A stretch of 64,000 nt of DNA from Faecalicatena contorta (GCF_021531975.1 NZ_JAFBIY010000002.1:248001-312000), one strand, 5' to 3'. Shown: positions 8,696 through 18,120, numbered from the stretch's first letter. Made by a program: numbers and translations. The notes: generated from the sequence alone by a model not told the origin.

Positions 8696-10453
8696 TTATT
8701 TGTCAAGTTTGCCTTCCACGAACTCTCTCATTCCCTGGAAGATCAGCCATACAGAAGTTGCTCCTGCATCCTGATGTCCGATTGCTCTTTCAAGAAGAGA
8801 TTTCGCACGGCCAAATTTTGCTACATAATTCTTCGTATTTTCCATACCCTGTCTTGCACCTTCTTCTGCTGCTTTCAGCATTTCAAGAAGGGATTTGTCA
8901 CAGTTTGCTTCCAGTGCATCTACTGCCGGTGCAAGAGCATCTACCATTGTCTTGTCTCCCACTTCCGCTTTTCCACGTTTCTGTATAGCTGTAAGGCTCT
9001 TTCTCTCCATCTTCGCAAGGTCTTCTGCTGTAATAACAGCTTTCGGATCCATACCCTTTGCTCCTGCAAGATAAAGGCTTCCAAAAATGACTCCTGATGC
9101 TCCGCCCATAGACATAAGCATTGCCTGTCCGGCTGTTTCAAATACTTCATATGCGTTTTCAACACCCTGCATCTTCAGAAGTTTCTTCTTTGCCTTCTGC
9201 ATTCCGCCTGCCATTCCGATACCATGATCACCGTCGCCGATCGCGCTGTCGATCTCTGTCAGATACGGTTTCTTTGCGATTACTTTATCTGCGATATAAA
9301 GAAGCATATTTCTTGCATCTTCTGCGCTGAGTTCACTCAGCTCGCCTTCTTTACTTCTTACGATTTCTGCTTCTTCTACATCGTTTTCATCAAATTCCGG
9401 CTCTTCCTCATCCTCTTCTGCATCTGCAAGGCTGGAAGTTCCTGTGAATTCTCCTTTTGCGTAATATGGTGAATAGCACGGTGCGTCCAGATATTTCTTC
9501 AGTTCATCATCCAGTCTTAAAATGGTGATGGAGAATCCACCCATCTCCATACATGTACAATATGTCTTAACTTCCGCATCATGTACTTTGAGACCATCCT
9601 TATGTAAATGTTTATACAGCTCATAATATACAAGATTCAGCTCAAGAAGCGGTGTGGATCCAAGTCCATTTACAAGAACTGCGATCTCATCGCCTTCTTT
9701 TAAGCCCATCTCAGCCTTAATCTCGCTGTACATTCTGTCAACCATTGCGCTGCATGGCATCATCTTTGTACGCTCGATACCCGGCTCACCGTGAAGGCCC
9801 ATGCCGAATTCCATCTCGTCATCTGCAAGTTCAAAGGTCGGTTTGTCATTTCCCGGAAGTGTTCCCGGAGAAGTTGCAAGACCGATTGTGTTGATATTAT
9901 CTCTTGCTTTCTCTGTGATACGTACAACTTCATCCAGATCCAGTCCGGCATCACATGCTGCTCCGGCAATCTTGATCGTAAAGATATCGCCTGCGATACC
10001 ACGGCGGTCAGTAATTCTCTCCTTCGGTGCAGATGCAAAATCATCCCATACACGAACATGAGCTGTCTTCATACCCGATGCCTGACAGATCTCTTCTGCC
10101 ATGTCAAAGTTTAAGTTGTCTCCCGCATAGCATCCATAGATAAACAAAACACCCTTGCCCTGGTCTACTGCCTTTGCAGCCTCACTGATAAGTTCCGGGT
10201 TCGGTGATGCACAGATATTTCCACACGCAACTGCATCTGCAAGTCCTGCGCCACAAAATCCTGAGAATAACGGCTCATGTCCGCTTCCTCCTCCAATGAC
10301 AAGAGCAACCTTATCTTTTCTGTGTCCCTTGTACATAAATGCGTTATACTCACCGATTTTCTTGAAATACTTTTTGTAAGCAAACAGATAACCAGAGAGC
10401 ATTTCCTCTACAACATTTGATACGTCTGCATTTAAAATTTTCTTGATACTCAT
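8696..10453 (-). CDS. Dihydroxyacetone kinase-family kinase, fused DhaK-DhaL (ATP-dependent)
   Basis: DhaK (residues 1-340) and DhaL (about 375-585) are fused, as in ATP-dependent dihydroxyacetone kinases. The DhaK part has the GGGSGHEPLF loop (54-63) and the substrate-binding His221 in GLHGEPGIERTK. The DhaL part has the magnesium-binding aspartates in EIDSAIGDGDHG (Asp402, 407, 409) and the nucleotide-binding tail AIGHQDAGATS. An acidic linker (343-365, DAEEDEEEPEFDENDVEEAE) joins the two. The PTS-dependent DhaM is absent, which fits ATP use. Family members phosphorylate dihydroxyacetone, glyceraldehyde, or L- and D-erythrulose. The neighbouring isomerase and the RpiB genes near 20 kb favour a tetrulose, but this is inference. 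Confidence 0.92.
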   Translation of the reverse strand: MSIKKILNADVSNVVEEMLSGYLFAYKKYFKKIGEYNAFMYKGHRKDKVALVIGGGSGHEPLFSGFCGAGLADAVACGNICASPNPELISEAAKAVDQGKGVLFIYGCYAGDNLNFDMAEEICQASGMKTAHVRVWDDFASAPKERITDRRGIAGDIFTIKIAGAACDAGLDLDEVVRITEKARDNINTIGLATSPGTLPGNDKPTFELADDEMEFGMGLHGEPGIERTKMMPCSAMVDRMYSEIKAEMGLKEGDEIAVLVNGLGSTPLLELNLVYYELYKHLHKDGLKVHDAEVKTYCTCMEMGGFSITILRLDDELKKYLDAPCYSPYYAKGEFTGTSSLADAEEDEEEPEFDENDVEEAEIVRSKEGELSELSAEDARNMLLYIADKVIAKKPYLTEIDSAIGDGDHGIGMAGGMQKAKKKLLKMQGVENAYEVFETAGQAMLMSMGGASGVIFGSLYLAGAKGMDPKAVITAEDLAKMERKSLTAIQKRGKAEVGDKTMVDALAPAVDALEANCDKSLLEMLKAAEEGARQGMENTKNYVAKFGRAKSLLERAIGHQDAGATSVWLIFQGMREFVEGKLDK

Positions 10454-10465
10454 TTTTGTGCCTCC

Positions 10466-11029
10466 TTATTCTACGTTTCTATGACGGCTGGACATCTTCT
10501 CGAATGACAGGCCAGGTGTTTCGTCAACTATTGTCATTATAATAATGTCGAATAAAATTAGCAAGCACTGTTCAAATAAATTTCCCATCGGCTGGAAAGA
10601 AAGAACCACATCATCTGTGCCTCTGTATACCGCAGCAGGCACAAAAAACACCTTATCAGCCAGGCTCTTCGCGGTTTTTCCGCTTGGAGATCCTGTAACT
10701 ACATAGAGCATGGCTCCTGCTTCTTTCGCGCGTTCACAGATATAATTAATGTGACCGATACAGCCGTCACCGAGGGTTGCGATCAACAAATCGCCCTCTC
10801 TGATCGCCGGTGTGGTATCATCCCAGATCCAGTGTATCTCCTTGCCCATATGCATCAGCCTCATAGCAAATGCCCTTGTTGCCATTCCTTCACGACCAAC
10901 ACCGATCAGAAAGATGCGGTCATGTTTTTTTACTTCATCGATAAATTCCCGCATGCCTTTCTGGTCTACTTTTTCAAACACTTGTCTGTACTCGTCCAGA
11001 ATCTTTTCATACATTTCCGTAAATTCCAC
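10466..11029 (-). CDS. SIS-domain sugar isomerase-like protein
   Basis: This 187-residue single SIS domain resembles 6-phospho-3-hexuloisomerase (HxlB-type) proteins. It has the phosphosugar-binding segments IFLIGVGREGMATRAFAMRL and YVVTGSPSGKTAKSLAD. The start is a GTG at 11029 with AGGAGG eight bases before it; later methionines are badly placed. It sits 12 bp from the kinase gene and 14 bp from the isomerase gene. No hexulose-phosphate synthase partner is nearby, so formaldehyde fixation is unlikely. It could be an isomerase for the operon's sugar phosphate or a ligand-binding regulator. Confidence 0.82.
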   Translation of the reverse strand: MEFTEMYEKILDEYRQVFEKVDQKGMREFIDEVKKHDRIFLIGVGREGMATRAFAMRLMHMGKEIHWIWDDTTPAIREGDLLIATLGDGCIGHINYICERAKEAGAMLYVVTGSPSGKTAKSLADKVFFVPAAVYRGTDDVVLSFQPMGNLFEQCLLILFDIIIMTIVDETPGLSFEKMSSRHRNVE

Positions 11030-11043
11030 CGAAACGGCCTCCT

Positions 11044-11931
11044 TTAATCCAGCTCTTTATGAAGATAATCCATTGTCTTCTTCATACCTTCATAAACTGC
11101 ATCATCATCATCCTCAAATATGGTCACAACTTCCAGATACTGCACCACATCATCCAGACCTGCATTTGTTGTTGCACGTCTGATCAGTTCTGGTGTAATG
11201 ATTCCACCTTCATGCGTGAAATCCCAGTGTCTGTCCCACTGACCATCTGTCTGCTGCAGATGAATAGAACCAATATATGGAGCACACTTATTAAACCACA
11301 GTTCAATATCCGCTTCTTCTTTCAGAAGTGGTTTGTACAGTGCATGTCCCCAGTCAATCAGAAGTTTGATCGGAATATCTGTTCCTTCCAGATCTTTCAT
11401 CATCTGAATCGAGACTTCCGGACTGTGTGGAAATTCTGTAACAAGCGGTGTCGCCTCAACATGAATCTCCTCCAGGCCTTTTAACTTGCCATATTCTGCA
11501 AGTCTGCGCAAATATCCGAGCATATCTTCATACAGCTCTTTCCGACGCTCTGGATCTCTTGCGTCGTCATAACTCATGCCACCTACCGGTGTTCCCATGA
11601 CTTTTGCACCCATCTCAACCGTAAGGTCAATGGCTCTCTTAAAGAAAGTAAACGCAATGTCTCTTTGTATTTTGGAAGGAGCAAGCAGGTGTGCATAAGA
11701 GTATGATGCAAGTCCGCCAAATGTAGCGTCGATCTGTACACCCGCCTCTTCAAAGGCATCCTTATACTGATCGATCATAATCGTTCTCTGTGCATCCGGC
11801 CACCATGGGTCAATGAGATCCCATGTAAACTGAACATGCTCTATTCCAAAATCTTCTTTACACATTTTTGCAAGCTGCGCCGGCTCAAGCCAGCGCTTAA
11901 CTGCAAAAGATAAATTCAAACCTAACTTCAT
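11044..11931 (-). CDS. Sugar phosphate isomerase/epimerase (xylose isomerase-like TIM barrel)
   Basis: This 295-residue AP-endonuclease-2/xylose-isomerase-like TIM barrel carries likely metal ligands in EEIHVEATPLV, LLIDWGHALYK and GSIHLQQTDGQWDRHWDF. This superfamily contains L-ribulose-5-phosphate epimerases, inosose enzymes and the LerI-type isomerases that turn L-erythrulose 1-phosphate into D-erythrulose 4-phosphate. The neighbouring DAK-family kinase makes the last option attractive. The sequence alone does not settle the substrate. The N-terminus (MKLGLNLSFAVKRW) is the expected first strand, and the start has AAAGGAG upstream. Confidence 0.88.
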   Translation of the reverse strand: MKLGLNLSFAVKRWLEPAQLAKMCKEDFGIEHVQFTWDLIDPWWPDAQRTIMIDQYKDAFEEAGVQIDATFGGLASYSYAHLLAPSKIQRDIAFTFFKRAIDLTVEMGAKVMGTPVGGMSYDDARDPERRKELYEDMLGYLRRLAEYGKLKGLEEIHVEATPLVTEFPHSPEVSIQMMKDLEGTDIPIKLLIDWGHALYKPLLKEEADIELWFNKCAPYIGSIHLQQTDGQWDRHWDFTHEGGIITPELIRRATTNAGLDDVVQYLEVVTIFEDDDDAVYEGMKKTMDYLHKELD

Positions 11932-11963
11932 GTTCCATTCTCCTTTTCAGGGATAATCTACAA

Positions 11964-12965
11964 TTAACCGAGTTTGATCTTTCTCTGTTTTCTTTCACGC
12001 ATGATCTCAGAAATAGAACTGAAGGAGATAGCGATAACGGTAACGATACCACTAACTGCTGACTGCCAGTATACATTTACACCGAACAGTACGATCATGT
12101 TCTGGATAATACTGATGATCGCCGCACCAATCAGTGCTCCTGCCGGATTACCAACACCACCATTCAGAGAAACACCACCGATAACAGATGCTGCGATAGA
12201 GTTCATCGGCCAGTTCTCACCAACGGCTGTCTGTGAAGAGCCAAGTCTTGCAACGTACAGAAGACCTGCCAGTGAAGAGATAAGACCAACGATCGCATAG
12301 ATCATCATACGGATCTTATCAACCTTGATACCAAGAACTTTTGCTGCCTCACGGCTGTTACCGATCGCATATATGTAACGTCCTGTCTTTGTCTTCTTTA
12401 CCATGAACAGGATAAGGATCAGTACAAGAATACAGATGATGAACGGAACCGGAAGTGGTCCGACATTTCCCTTACCAAGGAAATAAATATCCTCCGGAAT
12501 GCCTGTGATGGCTTTACCTTTTGTAAGTACAAGGTTAACACCTCCGTATACACCCTGCATACCAATTGTAGCAACCATAGAATTCAGTCTCAGCTGTGTA
12601 ATGATGATACCATTGATAAGACCAAATACAAGGCCAAGTGCCAGGCCAAGGATAAATGAAAGCCATGGATTCATGCCCTTATGAACCATCATGATACCTG
12701 CAAGAATACCACACAGAGATGCGATCTTACCAACGGAAAGATCCAGCTCTCCTACAAGAAGAAGCAGCGACTGTGCCACACCGATCATTCCGACAAATGC
12801 AAGGTCTCTCAGCAATGACTGGAGATTGTAGATATCCAGGAAATACGGAGAAGCTACACTTGCAATTATAACCATGGCAAGAAGTACAACGCCCATGGCA
12901 GTCATATTACTTTTTTTCAATGCAGAAATAAATGCATTGTTTGTTTTTGTTTTCTCTTTACTCAT
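11964..12965 (-). CDS. Ribose-type sugar ABC transporter permease (RbsC family)
   Basis: This inner-membrane permease of the CUT2 sugar importer family has 333 residues and eight to ten hydrophobic segments. The RbsC signature appears as LSVGKIASLCGILAG in the first third and the coupling segment NSREAAKVLGIKVDKIR around residue 205, followed by the NSIAASVIGGVSLNGGVG loop. It works with the double ATPase upstream (12987) and the lipoprotein at 14574. The spacing of about 20 bp indicates co-transcription. The imported sugar is unknown; the downstream enzymes suggest a small ketose or polyol. Confidence 0.93.
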   Translation of the reverse strand: MSKEKTKTNNAFISALKKSNMTAMGVVLLAMVIIASVASPYFLDIYNLQSLLRDLAFVGMIGVAQSLLLLVGELDLSVGKIASLCGILAGIMMVHKGMNPWLSFILGLALGLVFGLINGIIITQLRLNSMVATIGMQGVYGGVNLVLTKGKAITGIPEDIYFLGKGNVGPLPVPFIICILVLILILFMVKKTKTGRYIYAIGNSREAAKVLGIKVDKIRMMIYAIVGLISSLAGLLYVARLGSSQTAVGENWPMNSIAASVIGGVSLNGGVGNPAGALIGAAIISIIQNMIVLFGVNVYWQSAVSGIVTVIAISFSSISEIMRERKQRKIKLG

Positions 12966-12986
12966 AATAAACGACTCCTCTTTACT

Positions 12987-14468
12987 CTAAGAATTTACTC
13001 CTATAATAGCTCCCAATATCTCTTCTTTATCTGCTTTTGCATCATATTCTCCGGCCATTCTTCCTTCGTATAATGCAATGATTCTGTTCGAACACTTCTT
13101 AATCTCTTCCATTTCAGAAGATATCAGGATGATTCCGATGCCTTTTTCTTCCGCCAGTTCTTTCATAAGACGATAGATCTCCGCCTTCGTTCCTACGTCA
13201 ATACCCTTTGTCGGCTCGTCAAATACAAGAACCTTTGGATTACAGCTCATAGCACGGCCAATAATTACTTTCTGCTGGTTACCACCACTTAAGAACTGTA
13301 TCTCTTTATCTGCACCCGGTGTTTTTACATCGTATGTTTCGATTACTTTCTGTGCCAGTTCGTCCTCTTTTCTTCTGGAAATATTAATTCCTGACTTCAG
13401 GTCGTCTAATACAGAAATAGATATGTTCTCACGGATAGAAAGCACAGGAAGAATACCCTGTTTCTTTCTCTCCTCCGGAAGATAAATAAATCCATGATTT
13501 ACAGAGTAGTTTGTATCTCCCAGCTTCCAGTCTTTTCCATCCAGTCTGACGTTTCCGGAATATACAGGAAGATATCCAAATATTGCCTGCATCAGCTCAC
13601 TTCGTCCGGCTCCTACCAGTCCGGAAAATCCAAGGATCTCTCCCTTTTTCAGCTGGAAACTAATATCGGTAAACCTTTCTCCTGTCAGGTTATTTACCTC
13701 CAAAAGGACTTCATCTGATACTTTATCGGAATAAAATACCTGATCCTGATTAAGCTCTCGTCCTGTCATCTGTTTGATTACCCACGGAATATCTATTTCA
13801 TCCAATCTGGAATAAGCAACTTTCTTTCCGTTTCGAAATACGGTAATCACATCTCCGAGAGCAAAAATTTCCTCCAGCTTATGTGAAATGAAGATAATTG
13901 CCTTGTTTTCTTTCTGAATCTCTTTTACAATATCAAATAATATCTGTGTATCTCTTGTTGTCAAACTTGTAGTCGGCTCATCCAGCATCAGCACATCATA
14001 ATCTTCATGTACCGTAGCTCGTGCGATCTGCAAAAGCTGCTGGGAAGACACTGAAATATCTTTTACTAATTCATCCGGTTTTACTGGAATTCTAAATTTT
14101 TCCAATATCGGAACTGCTCTCTTCTGCAGTTCTTTCTGATTAACTGTTCCCTTAATACCTGATTTTTCAAAAGGAAGGAATAAATTTTCTGCAACAGACA
14201 TATAGCCAAAAAGGTCAATTTCCTGTGGCACATATGCAACTTTTCCAAAAAGCGCCTTATTCTTCATGGCATCTTCACCATTCACAAATACTTCACCAGT
14301 CTCCGGCTCATATACACCTGTCAGACACTTGATCAATGTACTTTTTCCGGCTCCGTTCTCTCCGATGATACAGTGAATTTCTCCAGGTTCAAAGGATACA
14401 TCTACTGAATCCAGAGCTACAACGCCAGGAAACAGTTTCGTAATATTACGCGCCTCTAATACTTTCAT
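12987..14468 (-). CDS. Ribose-type sugar ABC transporter ATPase (RbsA family)
   Basis: This protein contains two ATP-binding cassettes in tandem, the arrangement of CUT2 importers. The first has Walker A GENGAGKST (about residues 38-46) and Walker B VLMLDEPT. The second has a degenerate Walker A (GLVGAGRSELM) typical of RbsA, the signature LSGGNQQKV and Walker B VLVFDEPTKG. Two start codons are close together (14474 and 14468); the second is better spaced from AAGGAG. A stem-loop lies between this gene and that of the binding protein. Confidence 0.94.
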   Translation of the reverse strand: MKVLEARNITKLFPGVVALDSVDVSFEPGEIHCIIGENGAGKSTLIKCLTGVYEPETGEVFVNGEDAMKNKALFGKVAYVPQEIDLFGYMSVAENLFLPFEKSGIKGTVNQKELQKRAVPILEKFRIPVKPDELVKDISVSSQQLLQIARATVHEDYDVLMLDEPTTSLTTRDTQILFDIVKEIQKENKAIIFISHKLEEIFALGDVITVFRNGKKVAYSRLDEIDIPWVIKQMTGRELNQDQVFYSDKVSDEVLLEVNNLTGERFTDISFQLKKGEILGFSGLVGAGRSELMQAIFGYLPVYSGNVRLDGKDWKLGDTNYSVNHGFIYLPEERKKQGILPVLSIRENISISVLDDLKSGINISRRKEDELAQKVIETYDVKTPGADKEIQFLSGGNQQKVIIGRAMSCNPKVLVFDEPTKGIDVGTKAEIYRLMKELAEEKGIGIILISSEMEEIKKCSNRIIALYEGRMAGEYDAKADKEEILGAIIGVNS

Positions 14469-14493
14469 AGACATGCTCCTTTTTCAAAAAACA

Positions 14494-14532
14494 GGGACTC
14501 GTGACTTGAATTATCTCCAGTCACAAGCCCCC
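14494..14532 (-). terminator. Stem-loop between binding-protein and ATPase genes
   Basis: On the minus strand GGG-CTTGTGACT pairs with AGTCACGAG-CCC (one G-U and one mismatch), with a loop of about 12 bases and TGTTTTTT after it. It lies just after the binding-protein stop. Such hairpins commonly allow much binding-protein mRNA and less transporter mRNA by partial termination or 3' protection. Confidence 0.7.
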
Positions 14533-14573
14533 GCTTCTAAGTCATAATAATTATATTAATAATCCGTTATTTC

Positions 14574-15566
14574 TTATTTTCCACCTACGATTTCTTTCCA
14601 CTCGTCGATGTTTGTTTCGTCGATAACTGCGATACCTGTATCAACAGCCTGTGGAATCTCCAGTCCAAGGTGTGCCTGCCACATCATTAATACTGCATAC
14701 TGTCCCTGCATCTGTGGAAGTGTTGAAGATGTAGCTGTAATTGTATCCGGGATGTAGTCCAGGATCTCAATCAGGTTATCCATTGCAACGAATTTAACCT
14801 GACCCTGTTTTCCAGCTTCTTCGATAGCTGCTGCTACACCAGAACCACAAGCGTCACAGTTAAGGTAACCAACAAGGTCCGGATTTGCTGCGAGAACAGC
14901 TGCTGCCTGAGACTGAGCTTCTTCGATGTTATCGTTGTCGATACCGCCATCGATTACTTCGATGTTTGGATATTTTGCTAAAGCATCAAGATGAGCCTGA
15001 TATCTTTCAGCATGGTTTGGAGCTGACGGGAATCCCTGCATAACTGCAACTTTTCCTTTTTCTCCGATTAATTCAGCAAGTTTATCTGCTGCGATTGTAG
15101 CCTGCTCTGTAAAGTCATTACCTACACTTGTAAGTCCGCTGCCTTCTGGTGATGGAGCGTCAAAAAGAACTACCGGAATACCCTGTTTCTGGATTTCTTC
15201 GATAACTGCCTTACTTCCTTCATAGTCAACAGGGTCAAGTGCGATACCTGCCGGCTTTGTAGCTGCTGCCTGCTCAAGAGTTGAGTTCTGCTCTGCAACA
15301 TCAGCACTCTGTGGAGCACGATAGTCGATTGTGACCTTTACTCCCAGCTGCTCTGATAAAGCGTCTGCCTGAAGCTGTGCACCTTTGTTTACCTCGTCGA
15401 ACCAGGCGTGTACACACTTAGGAACGATAACGAATGTAAGGTCTTCACCTTTCTTTGCACTGCCCTCACCTGATGAGCTCTCTGAAGATCCGCCGGAGCT
15501 GCATCCCATTGCTAATGTAGCAACCATAGCTACAGCTAACAATACAGCAAAAATTTTCTTTTTCAT
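14574..15566 (-). CDS. Sugar-binding lipoprotein of the ribose-type ABC transporter
   Basis: This 330-residue periplasmic-binding-protein fold (RbsB/Peripla_BP_4 type) begins with a lipoprotein signal peptide, with the lipobox ending in LAMGC at residue 22, and a Ser/Gly-rich linker. The mature part shows RbsB-like segments such as VFDAPSPEGSGLTSVGNDF and the hinge region GYLNCDACGSG. It delivers the sugar to the permease and ATPase encoded downstream. It is the first gene after a strong promoter (15613-15641). The ligand cannot be read from sequence. Confidence 0.94.
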   Translation of the reverse strand: MKKKIFAVLLAVAMVATLAMGCSSGGSSESSSGEGSAKKGEDLTFVIVPKCVHAWFDEVNKGAQLQADALSEQLGVKVTIDYRAPQSADVAEQNSTLEQAAATKPAGIALDPVDYEGSKAVIEEIQKQGIPVVLFDAPSPEGSGLTSVGNDFTEQATIAADKLAELIGEKGKVAVMQGFPSAPNHAERYQAHLDALAKYPNIEVIDGGIDNDNIEEAQSQAAAVLAANPDLVGYLNCDACGSGVAAAIEEAGKQGQVKFVAMDNLIEILDYIPDTITATSSTLPQMQGQYAVLMMWQAHLGLEIPQAVDTGIAVIDETNIDEWKEIVGGK

Positions 15567-15612
15567 GTTTCTTTCCTCCTTTTAAAATTTAGTTCCCGTT
15601 TGGAATGATTTT

Positions 15613-15641
15613 ATTATACAAAAGAATATGAAAGAAACCAA
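15613..15641 (-). promoter_or_regulatory. Sigma-A-type promoter of the ABC/kinase operon
   Basis: On the minus strand TTGGTT (15641-15636) and TATAAT (15618-15613) are separated by exactly 17 bases. Transcription would begin near 15606, about 40 bases before the binding-protein start. This promoter can drive the seven genes down to 7675. Confidence 0.75.
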
Positions 15642-15680
15642 TGAGACTGAATTTAGAATAGGTGTGAATATTTTAAGACT

Positions 15681-17099
15681 CTAATCTAAATTTATGATCC
15701 TGTCCGAAATATCTTCTACATATTCTTCTCTTGACTTAATGATGACAACGGAAGTTCCGCGCACTGCAAACTTCTTGACATAATCTTTTACAATTGACAC
15801 GCCGTACACGTCGCACTGAGCAAACGGTTCCAGAAGAAGCAGCACCTTGGGGTTGTAAATATACCATCGTTCCAGTGTGATACTGATAATTTCATTAATT
15901 TCCAGATTTCCTGCTGCAATATCCGTATTCAGCGCACTTTCGTCAATATTTTCCTCCAGCATTCGTGAGATCTTACCGGAAGACGCAATATATTCCAAAG
16001 CGGATATCTTTCGTAGTGATGGAAGCAGCAGATTCTCTCCAACCGACATACCGGCGAATATTTCCTCTTCACTACCCATATGCATAACTGAAACGATTTT
16101 CTGCCTGACGTATTCTGAAAAATCCACATTGCTGATCTGATTGTTTTCCAGTATACACTTTGTACTTTCCTCTTCTTTTCTTCCGGACAGCAGCATAAAT
16201 ATTCTTTCTTTTTCCTTACTGTCCAGAACAAGCAGCGATACAACCTCCCCTTTTTCAAAATCCAGCTCTCTGTGTTCTCCATTTTTCATTTTCAAGCCGT
16301 GTACCCGGTATACCTTCTCCGGTAGTGCATGTGGTCCCTCTATGTAGCTGTCCCGCTCTCTTTCAACCGTCATTGTATTACTGTCAAGCAGAAACCTTTC
16401 CATGTGTTCGCTGCTTTTTATATACTCTTTTTTACACTTCTTTACGATACGTCCTTTTTTGAAGATGATGTATTTATCCGATAAAATGGAAAGTACATTG
16501 TCTGAATTCGTATTTACAATCACAGCCATACCATCCATAATAAGCCTCTTCATAATATTTCGGAATTTCTGGATAGACTCCGCACGCATCCCTTCAAATT
16601 CATCCTCGATCAGAACAACTCTCGCACCATGGATTTTTGCTTTTACAAGATCAACGATTCTTTTCTCCAGCTCACTAAGCTCCCGCATCTTTCGCGATAC
16701 ATCGAATGGAATTTCCAGTTCGTCAAAATAAGCGGCCGTCTTTTCTTCCAACGCCCGCCTTTGCCATATCATTCGAAGCCAGCCTGCACTGACAAGTCCA
16801 ATGTACTCTGCCACGCTCCAGTCGTCAATGACATAATTAGAAGCTGCCACACGATATACTTCTTCCTTCAGTCTTGTGCGGTTCAGTACACGTTTACCAC
16901 AGATATAAATCTTCTGGCTACTTATATTTTCCTCTATATCCCCACACAAAAAGCGCGCCAGAAGATTCTTGCCGGAATAGGTAAGACCTGCAAATCCAAT
17001 ACATTCCCCTTCCAGCACACAGAAAGAGATATTCTGAAGCTTCCTTGCAGAAGCACCACTATAATTGAGATTATTTACCCGCAGTATTTCTTTCTTCAT
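15681..17099 (-). CDS. Degenerate double ABC-ATPase-like protein linked to a two-component system
   Basis: The layout is like RbsA (two cassettes, about 472 aa), but the key motifs are eroded. The first Walker A reads GLTYSGKNLL, the signature LSELEKRIVDL and Walker B VVLIEDEFEG. The second cassette has no recognisable P-loop (LLVLDSKEKERIFMLLSG) and a Walker B of VLLLLEPFAQCD. Hydrolysis is therefore doubtful in both halves. The frame opens at 17180, but the ATG at 17099 matches the start of the cassette (MKKEILRVNNLNYSG) and gives a 29-bp overlap with the kinase gene. It is the last gene of the RpiB/two-component operon and precedes the intact transporter. A role as adaptor between transporter and sensor is inference. 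Confidence 0.82.
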   Translation of the reverse strand: MKKEILRVNNLNYSGASARKLQNISFCVLEGECIGFAGLTYSGKNLLARFLCGDIEENISSQKIYICGKRVLNRTRLKEEVYRVAASNYVIDDWSVAEYIGLVSAGWLRMIWQRRALEEKTAAYFDELEIPFDVSRKMRELSELEKRIVDLVKAKIHGARVVLIEDEFEGMRAESIQKFRNIMKRLIMDGMAVIVNTNSDNVLSILSDKYIIFKKGRIVKKCKKEYIKSSEHMERFLLDSNTMTVERERDSYIEGPHALPEKVYRVHGLKMKNGEHRELDFEKGEVVSLLVLDSKEKERIFMLLSGRKEEESTKCILENNQISNVDFSEYVRQKIVSVMHMGSEEEIFAGMSVGENLLLPSLRKISALEYIASSGKISRMLEENIDESALNTDIAAGNLEINEIISITLERWYIYNPKVLLLLEPFAQCDVYGVSIVKDYVKKFAVRGTSVVIIKSREEYVEDISDRIINLD

Positions 17100-18111
17100 C
17101 CGTACGCTTCTCACTCCTCCCGTAATCTGCCGGAACCGTGATCTCCACATCTGTTCCCTGTCCAACTGTACTATAAACATTCACTCCATATTCTTCACCA
17201 AACAGAAGCTGGATACGCTTATGAATATTTGGAAGCGCAATTCCCGTATTCCTCTCTCGACCCTGTTTTGCGTCCTCCAGTTTGTTGCCCGGAGAATGAA
17301 TTCTCGCATTGATCTTTGAAAGTTCATCCTTGGGGATCCCTTTTCCATTATCCGAAATCGTAATGATAAGATGCTTTTCAGTCACAATGACCTCAATAAT
17401 AACACGGCCGCCCTCCAGCTTCTCCTCCAGTCCATGGAAAATAGCATTCTCTACGACCGGCTGAATGATCAGACGCGGAATCTGAAAATCATATGCCACT
17501 TCATCCTCTTCATCAATAATAATTTCGAGAGAAAACCGGTTATTAAAACGATATCTCTGTATCAACATATAGTTATTAATATTGGCAATCTCATCACGGA
17601 GCGTAACAAGATTTCCCTTCCTGCTTATACTATATCTGAAAAATGCTCCCAGAGCCTCTACCATCTTGGCAATCTCAAAATTATCATCCATAAGCGCCTG
17701 CCCACGGATAGACTCCAGCGTATTATACAGAAAATGCGGATTGATCTGACTTTGCAGTGCCGTAAGCTCTGCCTGCTTGTCAAAGATCGCCGCCGAATCT
17801 CTTCTCGTCCTCTGTGTAGAATATCTTTCAATCAGATATTCCACCTCTGCAATATACGGAACACTCCCTGCTCGTCTTACAAGTTCTGCTTCTTCGCTTT
17901 CCTCCTGAGACAATGTATCCAGCACTTCCTCAAAACTCTTAAGCGGCTGTGATATCGCCACATTAACATATAACATCACTGCCATCTGCAGCAGAATAAC
18001 CAGAAGTACCGGCCAGAGCGGATAATCCATTCGTTCGAAGACAGCCGCCGTGATCAACAGAAATAATACATTTGCCAGAAGAGTTCCCCTCAATTTAATT
18101 CCCAGCTTCAT
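17071..18111 (-). CDS. Sensor histidine kinase, LytS/YesM type
   Basis: The 346-residue kinase has two N-terminal membrane segments (residues 8-25 and 32-54) separated by only a few residues, so it lacks a sizeable extracellular sensor. A helical linker leads to the His_kinase domain with NPHFLYNTLESIRG (phospho-His126) and the ATPase domain with the N box (PVVENAIFHG) and G box (SDNGKGIP). This is the YesM/LytS class. Its partner is the AraC-type response regulator just upstream (10 bp). With no sensor domain of its own it may read its signal through another protein, for example the degenerate ABC protein that overlaps its 3' end or the binding protein. Confidence 0.92.
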   Translation of the reverse strand: MKLGIKLRGTLLANVLFLLITAAVFERMDYPLWPVLLVILLQMAVMLYVNVAISQPLKSFEEVLDTLSQEESEEAELVRRAGSVPYIAEVEYLIERYSTQRTRRDSAAIFDKQAELTALQSQINPHFLYNTLESIRGQALMDDNFEIAKMVEALGAFFRYSISRKGNLVTLRDEIANINNYMLIQRYRFNNRFSLEIIIDEEDEVAYDFQIPRLIIQPVVENAIFHGLEEKLEGGRVIIEVIVTEKHLIITISDNGKGIPKDELSKINARIHSPGNKLEDAKQGRERNTGIALPNIHKRIQLLFGEEYGVNVYSTVGQGTDVEITVPADYGRSEKRTDEERNTAGK

Positions 18112-18120
18112 TGGTGCCTC

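Noticed and set aside
10466-11029. HxlB of a ribulose monophosphate formaldehyde pathway
   Set aside because: The SIS domain fits, but no hexulose-phosphate synthase is adjacent and the operon context is sugar uptake with a DAK-family kinase.
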